Source: Lachnospiraceae bacterium (GTDB lineage: Bacteria > Bacillota > Clostridia > Lachnospirales > Lachnospiraceae). From it: 32,055 nt of DNA. Below are positions 1 through 7,705 of the stretch, in pieces. The stretch's first letter is position 1; every line of letters begins with the position of its first letter. Made by a program: the position numbers and the translations under genes. The DNA is taken from contig CAAGLJ010000247.1 of assembly GCA_900770785.1 (NCBI GenBank), positions 1-32,055 of the forward strand. Reading direction: 5' to 3'. A model generated the notes under the pieces. It was given only the letters and a program-made list of their open reading frames with translations, was not told where the DNA came from and did no database searches.

Positions 1-461
1 AAAATCCTGGCTGCCTCCAACCCGCTCATCGTTTTGTAGTCAGACAGCTGTGGGACTCTCCAGGGCAGTTCTTCTCCTGTTTCCGTCATATAATGAAAGG
101 AGCTTACCACACAATCACTTTGCTCCTTCTTCAGCAGTCTGTACATACACTCCAACATATCTTCAGCAATATAGTCATCACTGTCAATAAAGTAAATCAG
201 GTCACCTGTCGCCTGTGCCATCCCGGTGTTTCTGGCCTTTGCCCCGCCTTCTCCACCTTTTGTCTCTCTGTGAATCACATGAACACGTTCATCCTTTTTT
301 GCGTATTCATCACAGATTGCAGGTGAACCATCCTCGGAACAATCATCCACCAGAATAATCTCCAATCGGGAGTAAGTTTGCCTCAGAATACTCTCAATAC
401 ACTCCTGCAAGTACTCTTCTGCATTATATACCGGCACAATAATCGATATCAGTTCATCCAT
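1..461 (-). CDS. GT2 family glycosyltransferase, N-terminal part (cut by window edge)
   Basis: The minus-strand frame opens with ATG at 461 and stays open to position 1, giving about 153 residues with no stop, so the C-terminal part lies outside the window. The protein begins MDELISIIVPVYNAEEYLQE, the standard GT-A/GT2 opening. It continues with LVDDCSEDGS near residues 38-47 and FIDSDDY near 91-97, the DxD-type nucleotide-sugar/metal site. An AAAAGGA ribosome site lies 8 bases before the ATG, and the upstream GT4 gene stops 39 bases earlier. It is a cytoplasmic enzyme that probably adds one sugar to the lipid-linked repeat unit. Donor and acceptor cannot be read from the sequence. Confidence 0.93.
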   Translation of the reverse strand, partial: MDELISIIVPVYNAEEYLQECIESILRQTYSRLEIILVDDCSEDGSPAICDEYAKKDERVHVIHRETKGGEGGAKARNTGMAQATGDLIYFIDSDDYIAEDMLECMYRLLKKEQSDCVVSSFHYMTETGEELPWRVPQLSDYKTMSGLEAARI

Positions 462-500
462 TCCAAAAATCCTTTTCCTTATCAAGGCAGCAGCTATTCC

Positions 501-1613
501 CTATTGGCAAAGTTCAAGCATCCTGCGGGCACGAATTTTCCAGGTATACTGTTTCACATCCTCCTTTGCCTTTTGGGCTTTTGCTGCTGCCTCCTCTTTA
601 TGAGTCACAATATATTCAATTACCTGCTTCCAGCTGTTTACGTCATCGGCAATAGCAAAATAGCAGTTGGATTCATTTAAAATTTCCCTTAAAACCTGCA
701 AATCAGAAGCAACAATTACTCTTCCGCTTGCCATGTATTCAAACAACTTTAGCGGAGACATAACCTTCCCGGTATCCTCTCCTTTGGCAATCAGCGTATT
801 TTGATAAGGTAACAGCAGCACATCCTGCTGACACAATGCTTTAGGAATATCCCTGTTTGCAATAAAGCCTTTGAAAGCAATATTCTGAGGTGGCTCCATC
901 CCGGTAAGCCTTTTTGCATCCTCCCTGGTTCCTCCATAGAGCAAATAGCTGGCATTGGTGTTCTCTTCAGCCATTTGCTGAATGATTTCATACCCTCGTC
1001 CTACACCAAGGCTTCCCGCATAGGCCAGCCGTAATTCCTCCTTCTGAAACAGGGGCTGGTTGCTAAAGGGTTCAAAATTTTCGAGTGTACAGCCATCCGG
1101 CAGCACCGTAATTTTGTCCGGATTCAGTCCATATTTCTTTTCATAGTACCTGACCAGTGATTCTGTAATCATCACTATGTTCAGGAATTTACTGTCTCTG
1201 AAGGATCTGAGTTTAATTATGCGGTATGCCCTTCCGCATAGGTGAGCCAGTTCCCCATGTAAATCCAGTACTGTATGCTTACGCAGTAATACTGCAAAAA
1301 ATGCAACCAGAGGCTCCCTGGTTATGATAATATCTGCCTTCCTTTGCAGAATCAGCCAAAGTGCTTTGAATGCAAAGTAATATCGATAAAATCCCTTTAA
1401 ATATTTTTTCTGCCTGATTCGGAAAATCGGAAATGTACTTTTCACTCCGTAATAGTCGAATATATCCCCTCCCGCCTTATCGTTTTCACTTTCGGGAACA
1501 ATCAATTCAAACCTCTCACACAGTTCGTTAAAGGCTTCGGATATTTTCATTACATGTATACTGTTTGCCGATTGGGACGGAATGATTGACCTTGCAATAT
1601 AAACTGTTTTCAT
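501..1613 (-). CDS. GT4-type (GT-B fold) glycosyltransferase
   Basis: A 370-residue protein starting MKTVYIARSI with a short N-terminal Rossmann-like half. The C-terminal half carries LRLAYAGSLGVGRGYEI and a donor-site stretch KLFEYMASGRVIVASDL, a loose form of the EX7E region of GT4 enzymes. No signal peptide or membrane span is obvious, so it should act in the cytoplasm on a lipid-linked acceptor. The start at 1613 has GGAG upstream and sits 14 bases after the aldo/keto reductase stop, so the two are probably cotranscribed. It is followed by a GT2 gene. The sugar specificity is unknown. The family call rests on the C-terminal half; the N-terminal half is divergent. Confidence 0.88.
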   Translation of the reverse strand: MKTVYIARSIIPSQSANSIHVMKISEAFNELCERFELIVPESENDKAGGDIFDYYGVKSTFPIFRIRQKKYLKGFYRYYFAFKALWLILQRKADIIITREPLVAFFAVLLRKHTVLDLHGELAHLCGRAYRIIKLRSFRDSKFLNIVMITESLVRYYEKKYGLNPDKITVLPDGCTLENFEPFSNQPLFQKEELRLAYAGSLGVGRGYEIIQQMAEENTNASYLLYGGTREDAKRLTGMEPPQNIAFKGFIANRDIPKALCQQDVLLLPYQNTLIAKGEDTGKVMSPLKLFEYMASGRVIVASDLQVLREILNESNCYFAIADDVNSWKQVIEYIVTHKEEAAAKAQKAKEDVKQYTWKIRARRMLELCQ

Positions 1614-1627
1614 CCCTGCTTCTCCTT

Positions 1628-2578
1628 CTAAAATCCGGTAATTATTTTTCTTTCCTCTTCGCTCAGCTTTACCTCAAGGGAACCGATATTTTCCTTAATT
1701 CTCTTCCCATCCGAAGTGGTAACAATAGGAAATACTTCAAAATCCTGCTGTATCGTCCATGCCAATGACAGCTGGGAAATACTGCAGGCCTTCTCTTTTG
1801 CCATTATTTCCATGCGTCCAAGCCGGTCAATATTTTCCTGGGCCCAATAGCCCCTTAATGCGAATTTGTCCAAGGCCGCTTTTCCCTGCTCCAGATTTGC
1901 AGTTTCGACCTTGCCTGAAAACATGCCACGACCAAGGCTGGAATAAGCCAGTACTGGAACATGGTTGTCTCTGTACCAGCTTCTGGCCGCTGCATTTTCC
2001 GATCCGGAAATACTTACGCAGCCTTCTCCCCAGGGATCGCCAACCTGAGAAGCAGGCCCAAAGTTTGGGCTTGAAACGATAAAGGGATTCAGATGATTCT
2101 TTAGTGCATATCCATTTGCCTCTGCTATCCTCTCATGCTTCCAGTTGGAAACACCAAATCCCCCTATCTTTCCCGCTTTCTGATATTCATTCAGCACTTG
2201 CATAATTGCCTTTATGTCTGCATCAGGGTGATCCCGGTGAAGCATGTAAATATCAATATAATCGGTTCGCAGTTTTTTCAGGGAATTTTTCAGGTCTTTT
2301 TCCAAATCCTCGGGATTTACCCTGGGTCCTCCACAGGGATGGCATCCCTTGGAAATCACCACCACTTTTTCTCTGTTTTTTCTCTTTTTAATCCATTTTC
2401 CCAGGACATCTTCACTGGCTCCATAGCTTTGGGCTGTATCAAAAGTATTAATTCCCAGTGCCAGAGCCTCATCCAGCAGTTCGAATATCTTCTTTCCCTG
2501 CATCATAAGTGGATTGGCACAGCCAAAGATAAGCCTTGAAACAGCCTTATTTACAAATTGAATTCTACCATATTCCAT
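1628..2578 (-). CDS. Aldo/keto reductase
   Basis: About 316 residues from MEYGRIQFVN. The NAD(P)H-dependent AKR tetrad is visible as Asp47 and Tyr52 (FDTAQSYG), Lys77 (VVISKG) and His114 (YMLHRDHP), followed by GGFGVSNW and a C-terminal cofactor-binding stretch (IVTTSDGKRIKENIG). I chose ATG 2578 because a GGGGATT ribosome site precedes it. A longer reading from ATG 2617 would translate through a hairpin repeat (2579-2664) and is unlikely. Inside a polysaccharide operon it could reduce a sugar or make a modified precursor, but the substrate is not evident. A general detoxification reductase carried along with the locus is also possible. Confidence 0.9.
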   Translation of the reverse strand: MEYGRIQFVNKAVSRLIFGCANPLMMQGKKIFELLDEALALGINTFDTAQSYGASEDVLGKWIKKRKNREKVVVISKGCHPCGGPRVNPEDLEKDLKNSLKKLRTDYIDIYMLHRDHPDADIKAIMQVLNEYQKAGKIGGFGVSNWKHERIAEANGYALKNHLNPFIVSSPNFGPASQVGDPWGEGCVSISGSENAAARSWYRDNHVPVLAYSSLGRGMFSGKVETANLEQGKAALDKFALRGYWAQENIDRLGRMEIMAKEKACSISQLSLAWTIQQDFEVFPIVTTSDGKRIKENIGSLEVKLSEEERKIITGF

Positions 2579-2664
2579 AAAAATCCCCATACATAGAACA
2601 GGCCTTGCCTGTTCCATGGCTTAAATCAATAAGTGAAAAATCCTGTTTTTCACACTGCCTCTCC
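2579..2664 (-). repeat. Double-hairpin leader repeat, copy B (upstream of aldo/keto reductase)
   Basis: About 86 bp between the hexapeptide acyltransferase and the aldo/keto reductase. It matches copy A (13634-13718) at roughly 65 of 79 aligned core positions by hand count, in the same orientation. It holds two inverted repeats: 2592-2618 (12-bp arms around a 3-base loop, core GAACAGGC/GCCTGTTC) and 2633-2653 (GTGAAAAA/TTTTTCAC around 5 bases). Downstream in the transcript comes ATGGGGATT and then the gene's ATG, so the GGGGATT ribosome site directly follows the first hairpin. No U-run follows either stem, so it is not a simple terminator. A cis-acting RNA leader or a spread repeat are both possible. 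Confidence 0.75.
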
Positions 2665-2686
2665 TAATCTATAAAAGGCCGTTTTC

Positions 2687-3142
2687 CTAAATTCTCTTTA
2701 TAATCTTAGCCGGAACTCCGGCAATAATACAATTACTCTCTTCAAATACCCTGGTCACAACCGCACCTGCCGCAACCACCACATTACTTCCCAAAATAGA
2801 AGCTCCAGGGCAAAGCATCGCATTCGTACATATCCAGACGTTATTCCCTATCTCTGTCCTCTCCGTCTTATGTGCCCTGATTCCTTCTTTAAATTTATTC
2901 AAATCATAGCCTGATGATAATATATTTGTTCCTTCAGACAGTGTGACATTATCTCCAATGCTTACCCCGCCTCTGGCATTGATGCGGACATAGTTGTTCA
3001 TTCTCAGGTTCTTTCCTATACTCAGTCTTTCCGGAAAGGAGATATCAATATCCGTTCCATAAATCTTTACTCCTTCTCCCACATTTGCTATTTTTTTCAA
3101 CAACTTCTTTTCTCTGTATTTGTGAATAAATGTGTTCAGCAT
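2687..3142 (-). CDS. Left-handed beta-helix (hexapeptide) acyltransferase, maltose-acetyltransferase-like
   Basis: About 151 residues. Hexapeptide repeats run through most of the protein, for example YVRINARGGVSIGDNVTLSEG, IGNNVWICTNAMLCPGASIL and NVVVAAGAVVTRVFEE, and it ends with the usual IIAGVPAKIIKRI tail. These trimeric enzymes transfer acetyl, or less often another acyl group, from acyl-CoA to a sugar hydroxyl or amino group. The ATG at 3142 was chosen for the GGGGA site 6 bases before it; a TTG at 3178 is possible but has no better site. It follows the GT8 gene by 26 bases. The likely role is acetylation of a sugar or glycolipid intermediate in the cytoplasm. Confidence 0.9.
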   Translation of the reverse strand: MLNTFIHKYREKKLLKKIANVGEGVKIYGTDIDISFPERLSIGKNLRMNNYVRINARGGVSIGDNVTLSEGTNILSSGYDLNKFKEGIRAHKTERTEIGNNVWICTNAMLCPGASILGSNVVVAAGAVVTRVFEESNCIIAGVPAKIIKRI

Positions 3143-3168
3143 AGGTTTTCCCCACTTTCTCCCTGGAA

Positions 3169-4128
3169 TCAATCCCAATCCACAGTTTTTTTCTCTTCCT
3201 CTCTATTAGCCCTCTGCCGTAGATAGCAAATAACCGCCTTCACCCCCCCTTTTTTAAGGATTTCCGACATATGGTGAAACCGATATCCCCATCTGCCATA
3301 TCGCTTGAAGGGCCTGTCCCCGAAAGGTGAAAGCAGATAATAAGTGTACCATTCCTTTGCACATGGTGCAAAGGTATATTTCCAGGGTTTATTTCCTGTG
3401 GCAAAGTGGATAATTGCCGCATTTTTAATTAGCTGTCGAGGAGATTTAAAGTCTGTGCCGTACAGGCTGTTCAATTCATCCATGGTAAAAGAAAGCTTCC
3501 CGCTCCCCTGCAACCTGCCGGGAACACAATTGTAGATAATACTCAGATAGTAAATATGATTCTTTATCACTCTATTATATGTTTGCTGATCCATAGAGCT
3601 TCGGTTACCCAGGGATTTGCGCTCTGCAACAAGAATATCCCTCATTCCATCTTCACGCATTTTTTTTGCATTAAACACCATAATGCCTGCATTAATACAG
3701 CCATCATCCTTCTTCATACAATATAATTCCTTTACCGCAGCAGCATAGTTGTCTCCCACATCTATATTAAACAGTTCGGTTAAATCTTTACGTACAATAA
3801 CATCTCCGTCCAGATAAATGAGTTTATCATACTCCGGAAGCAGCTCGCAGATATCAAACTTTAACAGACAGGCTATGGAAATATGTGCCAGCTGTTTAAT
3901 GTCCCGGTATTGCTCCAGGGAAGCATGCACAAGATTAATTTTACTTCCCGCTGCATTCATATTACGGAGAATTTCCTCTGACTCTTTGGAGCATTCTGCC
4001 ATAATAACAAAAACCTCATAAACAGTATTCCTGCTTTTATTTTTCAGAAGAGAAGTAATCGCAACACTGGTCTGCATTATAAAGTTATCATCACTTATCA
4101 TTACTATGGGGATTTTTTTCTCGTACAT
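3169..4128 (-). CDS. GT8 family glycosyltransferase
   Basis: About 319 residues from MYEKKIPIVM. The GT8 pattern is clear: an N-terminal nucleotide-binding strand (IVMISDDNF), LIYLDGDVIVRKDL with the DxD metal site at residues 107-109, NAGIMVFNAKKM near 146-157, and HFATGNKPWK at 241-250, the conserved HxxGxxKPW motif. These are retaining transferases that often use UDP-glucose or UDP-galactose. ATG 4128 is favoured because GAGGAAGAT lies just before it; an upstream ATG at 4152 would overlap the preceding GT4 gene. It shares tight spacing with GT4 upstream and the acyltransferase downstream. Confidence 0.93.
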   Translation of the reverse strand: MYEKKIPIVMISDDNFIMQTSVAITSLLKNKSRNTVYEVFVIMAECSKESEEILRNMNAAGSKINLVHASLEQYRDIKQLAHISIACLLKFDICELLPEYDKLIYLDGDVIVRKDLTELFNIDVGDNYAAAVKELYCMKKDDGCINAGIMVFNAKKMREDGMRDILVAERKSLGNRSSMDQQTYNRVIKNHIYYLSIIYNCVPGRLQGSGKLSFTMDELNSLYGTDFKSPRQLIKNAAIIHFATGNKPWKYTFAPCAKEWYTYYLLSPFGDRPFKRYGRWGYRFHHMSEILKKGGVKAVICYLRQRANREEEKKTVDWD

Positions 4129-4136
4129 ATCTTCCT

Positions 4137-5237
4137 CTATTCCATTCTGCATAACCTTTGGAGCTTATCAAGCATACTTTCAATACTGAAGTTCTCAGAC
4201 TTTTTTCGTGCTGCCATCACTATTTTGTCATATTCCTCTGAACGGCAAATTACCGCTGCTTTTTTTACTGCTGCTGCAAGGCTATCCACATCACCTGCTG
4301 TAAACAGCAGCCCTTCTTTTTCATCCTGAATAATTTCCGGTATTCCTCCGGTACAGCTGGCTACACATAGCTTTCCCGCTGCCATAGCTTCCACGATAGA
4401 AAGCCCAAACGCTTCCTGTACAACAGAAGGGTACACAAAAATATCTGTTTGGCAATAAAAACTCTGTTTCTCAAGCTGTTGTCCATGGAAATGTACTCTA
4501 TTTCCTATTTCCAGGTCTTTGGCCAGCTCTTCATATTCTGCCCGTTTCGGTCCCTCGCCTAAAAGTTCCAGCTCAAAACATTCATTCATTGCCACCAGTT
4601 TTTTCATGGCATACAGTAAAGTCTGTATCCCCTTTCCCTCTACCATCCTTCCGATAAACAAGAGTCTGATGCTCTCTCCTGAAGGTTTCTTTTGGGGAAT
4701 CGTTTCATTATTATGCGGTATTTTTATTCCATTATAGATTACACTTACCTTATTTTCTTCACATTTGAATTGGGTACAGTAGCTATTTTTCACAAATTGT
4801 GATACTGCCACTATTTTATCCGAATGCTTCAATGTCTGGGACAGTGTAAGATAATTAAGGCGATTTTTTATTTTGCTCTCCTGTTCAAAATATTTCTTAT
4901 CAAAAGCGCAGTGCAGATATTTGATGAATTTCTTTTTTCTAAAAAGATACATCAGAATAAGATAAAGGGAGTATATTCCTATTCCTTCATGATGAACAAT
5001 AACTACATCATACTTTTCCCGCTTTACCAGCCTGATCAGACCATATATACGTTTGAGTATGCCCTGCTCATACAGAAAATGAACCGGTACTCCACATTGC
5101 TTCATTTCTTCCGCAATACAGCCACCATGATACAGAAAGCAGAATTCATGTCTGTCACTACCCAAAGCAGCAATATCCCTGCATAGTATTTCTATGCCTC
5201 CTATTTCTCCCCCGCTTAATAAATGAAGTATTTTCAT
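4137..5237 (-). CDS. GT4 family glycosyltransferase
   Basis: A 366-residue GT-B enzyme. It has the N-terminal glycine-rich loop SGGEIGGIE near residues 8-16, the donor phosphate contacts GRMVEGKG (Arg197, Lys202), GEGP near 227-230, and a full EX7E motif with Glu275 and Glu283 in EAFGLSIVEAMAAG. The protein is 366 aa, a usual length. It starts with MKILHLLSGG 76 bases after the methyltransferase stop, the second-largest gap in this half of the window, and its ribosome site is weak. It is predicted to add one sugar to the lipid-linked oligosaccharide on the cytoplasmic face. The donor is not predictable. Confidence 0.93.
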   Translation of the reverse strand: MKILHLLSGGEIGGIEILCRDIAALGSDRHEFCFLYHGGCIAEEMKQCGVPVHFLYEQGILKRIYGLIRLVKREKYDVVIVHHEGIGIYSLYLILMYLFRKKKFIKYLHCAFDKKYFEQESKIKNRLNYLTLSQTLKHSDKIVAVSQFVKNSYCTQFKCEENKVSVIYNGIKIPHNNETIPQKKPSGESIRLLFIGRMVEGKGIQTLLYAMKKLVAMNECFELELLGEGPKRAEYEELAKDLEIGNRVHFHGQQLEKQSFYCQTDIFVYPSVVQEAFGLSIVEAMAAGKLCVASCTGGIPEIIQDEKEGLLFTAGDVDSLAAAVKKAAVICRSEEYDKIVMAARKKSENFSIESMLDKLQRLCRME

Positions 5238-5313
5238 TGCCAGTACTCTCTACACTTTTCTTATCTTTCAGGGCTGTTCATCCTCTCCCTGTCCCATAAC
5301 TTATAACGGATGC

Positions 5314-6000
5314 TCAGTTACCCTGCCCAATCAACCCTTTAATTTTTTTCTTGAGCAGTTTTATCATGGTTATATCATATCCCAGCCATTCACCAGCTGG
5401 ATTGGTGTTATCCAGTGTGATTTCGCTAAAGCAGCTATAGGAAGACAGCCTTTCCTGCCTTATTGCTATACAAAACAGATAGGTGGCAACATTGAAGGAA
5501 TTATTATATTCGCAAACCACCATGGTAAAATTATTTTCCTCAAACATCCGCTTCATTACAAAGGGCGTAAATCGCCAATAATCACTGAAGCTCTCTGAAA
5601 TATGTGCCTCCTGCATAAAAGGAACTATGATAATGCAGGCATCCTTTGTCATTCGGCAGATATTGGACAGTGCCTTTCTCACATCAAAAATATGCTCCAG
5701 TGTGGTATGGTTGAAAGTGGCGTCAAATTTCTGCTCCAGCTCCGGCGGCAATTCCTTTTCCAGATCCAGATAGATTTCTCTTTCCCCATCCGAAAATCCT
5801 CTCCAGCCACCGTAATTTGTGACATAATAGTTTTGTGCGTTTACAAAGTAATCAGCATACTTTTTTCCTTCTTTATCTTCGTCCTTCCATCCGGAAATAT
5901 TGCAGATATCACCACTAAAATGGGCTGCATATTTTTCCAGCATTCTGTTGGACCATATTCTTGCAGCTCTGAATTTCCCACTGTTTTTGACTTTTTTCAT
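5314..6000 (-). CDS. Class I SAM-dependent methyltransferase-like protein
   Basis: About 228 residues. The best-preserved segment is FDATFNHTTLEHIFDVRKAL at residues 92-111, which resembles the motif following the methyltransferase II region. It is followed by VPFMQEAH (126-133) and DYWRFTP (140-146), as in many sugar O-methyltransferases. The glycine-rich SAM loop expected near the N-terminus is weak (SGDICNISG), so activity is not assured. ATG 6000 was chosen with AAGGAG 6 bases upstream; a TTG directly before it is less likely. It lies 43 bases after the radical SAM gene. It may methylate a sugar hydroxyl or act with the radical SAM enzyme. Confidence 0.75.
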   Translation of the reverse strand: MKKVKNSGKFRAARIWSNRMLEKYAAHFSGDICNISGWKDEDKEGKKYADYFVNAQNYYVTNYGGWRGFSDGEREIYLDLEKELPPELEQKFDATFNHTTLEHIFDVRKALSNICRMTKDACIIIVPFMQEAHISESFSDYWRFTPFVMKRMFEENNFTMVVCEYNNSFNVATYLFCIAIRQERLSSYSCFSEITLDNTNPAGEWLGYDITMIKLLKKKIKGLIGQGN

Positions 6001-6043
6001 CAAGCTCTCCTTTATCCTATTCCTACCTTGCCAGTATGGGCTG

Positions 6044-7045
6044 CTAATTTATCCATTTATTCTCTTTCAGACTGTATTTTCCTCCCTTTAAGAATTTATG
6101 CTTAATTACCCACCAGCCAGGTACCCAGATAGCCTTGTGCATTGCCGGCGATGCTGAACCAATCATCCAACAGTTACGATCACAGTTTTTCACACATTGT
6201 CTCACCTCTTCCGCTTTCCCGGAATTCCACAATTCCTCCCAGGACTGCTCTCTGAGATTGCCCATTACTGCTTTTTCTTCCATTCCGTTACAGGGAATTA
6301 CATCGCAAAAAGGATCAATAAAAAAGGCATCCTTCCCCATTTCACAGGGCAGCAGCCGGTTATTCCCATAAATATAATTAATCAAACCATGATTAAAATA
6401 GGCCCTGAACCATTTTTTGGGAGATTTGCTTTTCAGCAGTACATTGATCAGCCTTTCAAAATTCTGTGCTACTTTCAGCTTATTATCAATCTTATTATCC
6501 GTTTTACGGAAATAAAAAGAATTATGCAGCGTTGCAGTAGCAAATTCCATGCCCAACTCATCCGCGATATTATATAGAGGCACTAAGTCCTCACAATTCA
6601 TATCCTGTACCGTCATACCAAAGCCCACATCAGGATGTCCCATTTCTACCAAGGTTTTCAAGGTGGTATAGCCTCGGTTAAATCCGTCTGGTATACCTCT
6701 GATCTTATCGTTTGTTTCCTGTAGTCCCTCAATACTGATTCGAATTCCCACCTTGGGAAATTCCCTGCAAAGAGCAATAATTCTGTCTGTGAAGTATCCA
6801 TTGGTGGAAATAACCACTCTGTCCGATTTCTTATAAAGCTCTCGTACAATGTCTGGAATGTCCTGACGAATAAAGGGTTCTCCTCCGGTAATATTGGTAA
6901 AAGCCATCTCCGGCAGCTTCTTAATATCCTCCAGGGTAATTTCCTCACTGGGTTTTGTGGGATCTTTAAAACAATCGCACATATTGCAGCGTGCATTACA
7001 TCTATAAGTCACAATGACTGTTCCATAGAGTGTTCTTTTTTTCAT
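6044..7045 (-). CDS. Radical SAM protein with SPASM-like C-terminal cysteines
   Basis: 333 residues. The radical SAM cluster motif CX3CX2C is at Cys16, Cys20 and Cys23, followed by Cys25. The SAM-binding GGEP motif is at 54-57, with ISTNGY near 79-84. A second cysteine set (234, 247, 252, 284, 288, 292) suggests an auxiliary iron-sulfur cluster domain of SPASM or twitch type. The reaction is unknown. SPASM enzymes modify peptides, but others act on sugars, aminoglycosides or lipids. No precursor peptide gene is evident beside it. GAGGT precedes the ATG at good spacing, and an 89-base gap with an inverted repeat lies upstream. Confidence 0.92.
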   Translation of the reverse strand: MKKRTLYGTVIVTYRCNARCNMCDCFKDPTKPSEEITLEDIKKLPEMAFTNITGGEPFIRQDIPDIVRELYKKSDRVVISTNGYFTDRIIALCREFPKVGIRISIEGLQETNDKIRGIPDGFNRGYTTLKTLVEMGHPDVGFGMTVQDMNCEDLVPLYNIADELGMEFATATLHNSFYFRKTDNKIDNKLKVAQNFERLINVLLKSKSPKKWFRAYFNHGLINYIYGNNRLLPCEMGKDAFFIDPFCDVIPCNGMEEKAVMGNLREQSWEELWNSGKAEEVRQCVKNCDRNCWMIGSASPAMHKAIWVPGWWVIKHKFLKGGKYSLKENKWIN

Positions 7046-7058
7046 TCCATACCTCTTT

Positions 7059-7110
7059 TATACTACAAAATCTGTTTTTTCAGTTTAACATATAAAGAAA
7101 ATTTTGTATA
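7059..7110. repeat. Imperfect AT-rich inverted repeat in the gap before the radical SAM gene
   Basis: On the plus strand TATACTACAAAAT (7059-7071) and ATTTTGTATA (7101-7110) are complementary apart from three extra bases in one arm. They enclose a ~29-base AT-rich spacer that includes CTGTTTTTTCAG. The repeat lies entirely in the 89-base gap between the acyltransferase stop (7135) and the radical SAM start (7045). It could form a weak RNA hairpin or mark a binding site. With such AT-rich sequence, chance is a real explanation. Confidence 0.3.
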
Positions 7111-7134
7111 GATTCCCATTCCTCTTACCTTATT

Positions 7135-7692
7135 TTATATACACCTAAAGGGGTTTCCTACTACAACGGAGTTAGCAGGTACATCTTTATTAATAACGGA
7201 ACCTGCTCCGATCCTTACATCATTACCAATCTGGATGCCTCCAAATATGACTGCATTAGGAAATACAATAACATTATCGCCAATTATCGGTTTTCCTCCA
7301 TCAACATTTTTTCCTATCGTCACCCCTTGTAAAACGGTAAAATTTTTTCCCGCTTTTCCCACACTTATTACACAGTAATTATGTATAATCTTCAGCCCAC
7401 CATCAATTTCTCCACCTATTTCTATAGTATCCAATGGCCGAACGAAAATACGACATAGCTTTAATAATCTGCGGCTGCAACCATCATACTGAAACCGGTA
7501 ATATAAAACATTTCGAAATGGTTTCTTTGCTTCCTCAAAAATCAGTTCCAGCAATGTCTGATTGGATGAACTTTTTCTTGTATAGGCGGCGATATCTTCC
7601 TTTATCAATTTCTTACATTCCAAACTGGAAAAGTGAAAAAGCAAAAGGACTAATCCACCTCCCCTTAAAAAATATTTTATTTTTTTGAACAT
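7135..7692 (-). CDS. Serine-acetyltransferase-like hexapeptide acyltransferase
   Basis: About 185 residues. A short helical N-terminus (KKLIKEDIAAY near 25-35) is followed by a left-handed beta-helix: GGLKIIHNYCVISVGKAG, FTVLQGVTIGKN, PIIGDNVIVFPNAV and IGNDVRIGAGSVINKDVP, ending in VVVGNPFRCI. The layout matches SAT/WcaB-like enzymes found in exopolysaccharide loci, which O-acetylate sugars, rather than cysteine biosynthesis CysE. No cysteine pathway gene is nearby. ATG 7692 was chosen because AGGAAG lies upstream and it starts 13 bases after the DUF6020-like gene stops; an earlier in-frame start would overlap that gene. The acceptor sugar is unknown. Confidence 0.87.
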   Translation of the reverse strand: MFKKIKYFLRGGGLVLLLFHFSSLECKKLIKEDIAAYTRKSSSNQTLLELIFEEAKKPFRNVLYYRFQYDGCSRRLLKLCRIFVRPLDTIEIGGEIDGGLKIIHNYCVISVGKAGKNFTVLQGVTIGKNVDGGKPIIGDNVIVFPNAVIFGGIQIGNDVRIGAGSVINKDVPANSVVVGNPFRCI

Positions 7693-7705
7693 TTCTACTT
7701 TCTTC

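Noticed and set aside
2579..2617. Aldo/keto reductase start at ATG 2617
   Set aside because: This would make the hairpin repeat coding. The internal ATG at 2578 has a GGGGATT site, and the extension shows no AKR similarity.
2592..2618. Strong GAACAGGC/GCCTGTTC hairpin considered as an intrinsic terminator (also 13648-13672)
   Set aside because: No U-tract follows the stem in minus-strand RNA; the ribosome site and start codon of the next gene follow instead.
7063..7119. 18-codon minus-strand frame before the radical SAM gene, considered as a precursor peptide
   Set aside because: It is short, lysine/aromatic-rich by base composition, lacks Cys or a leader-like pattern, and has a poorly placed ribosome site.
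7135..7692. CysE serine acetyltransferase for cysteine synthesis
   Set aside because: The N-terminal domain is short and the context is entirely glycan synthesis, with no cysteine pathway genes.
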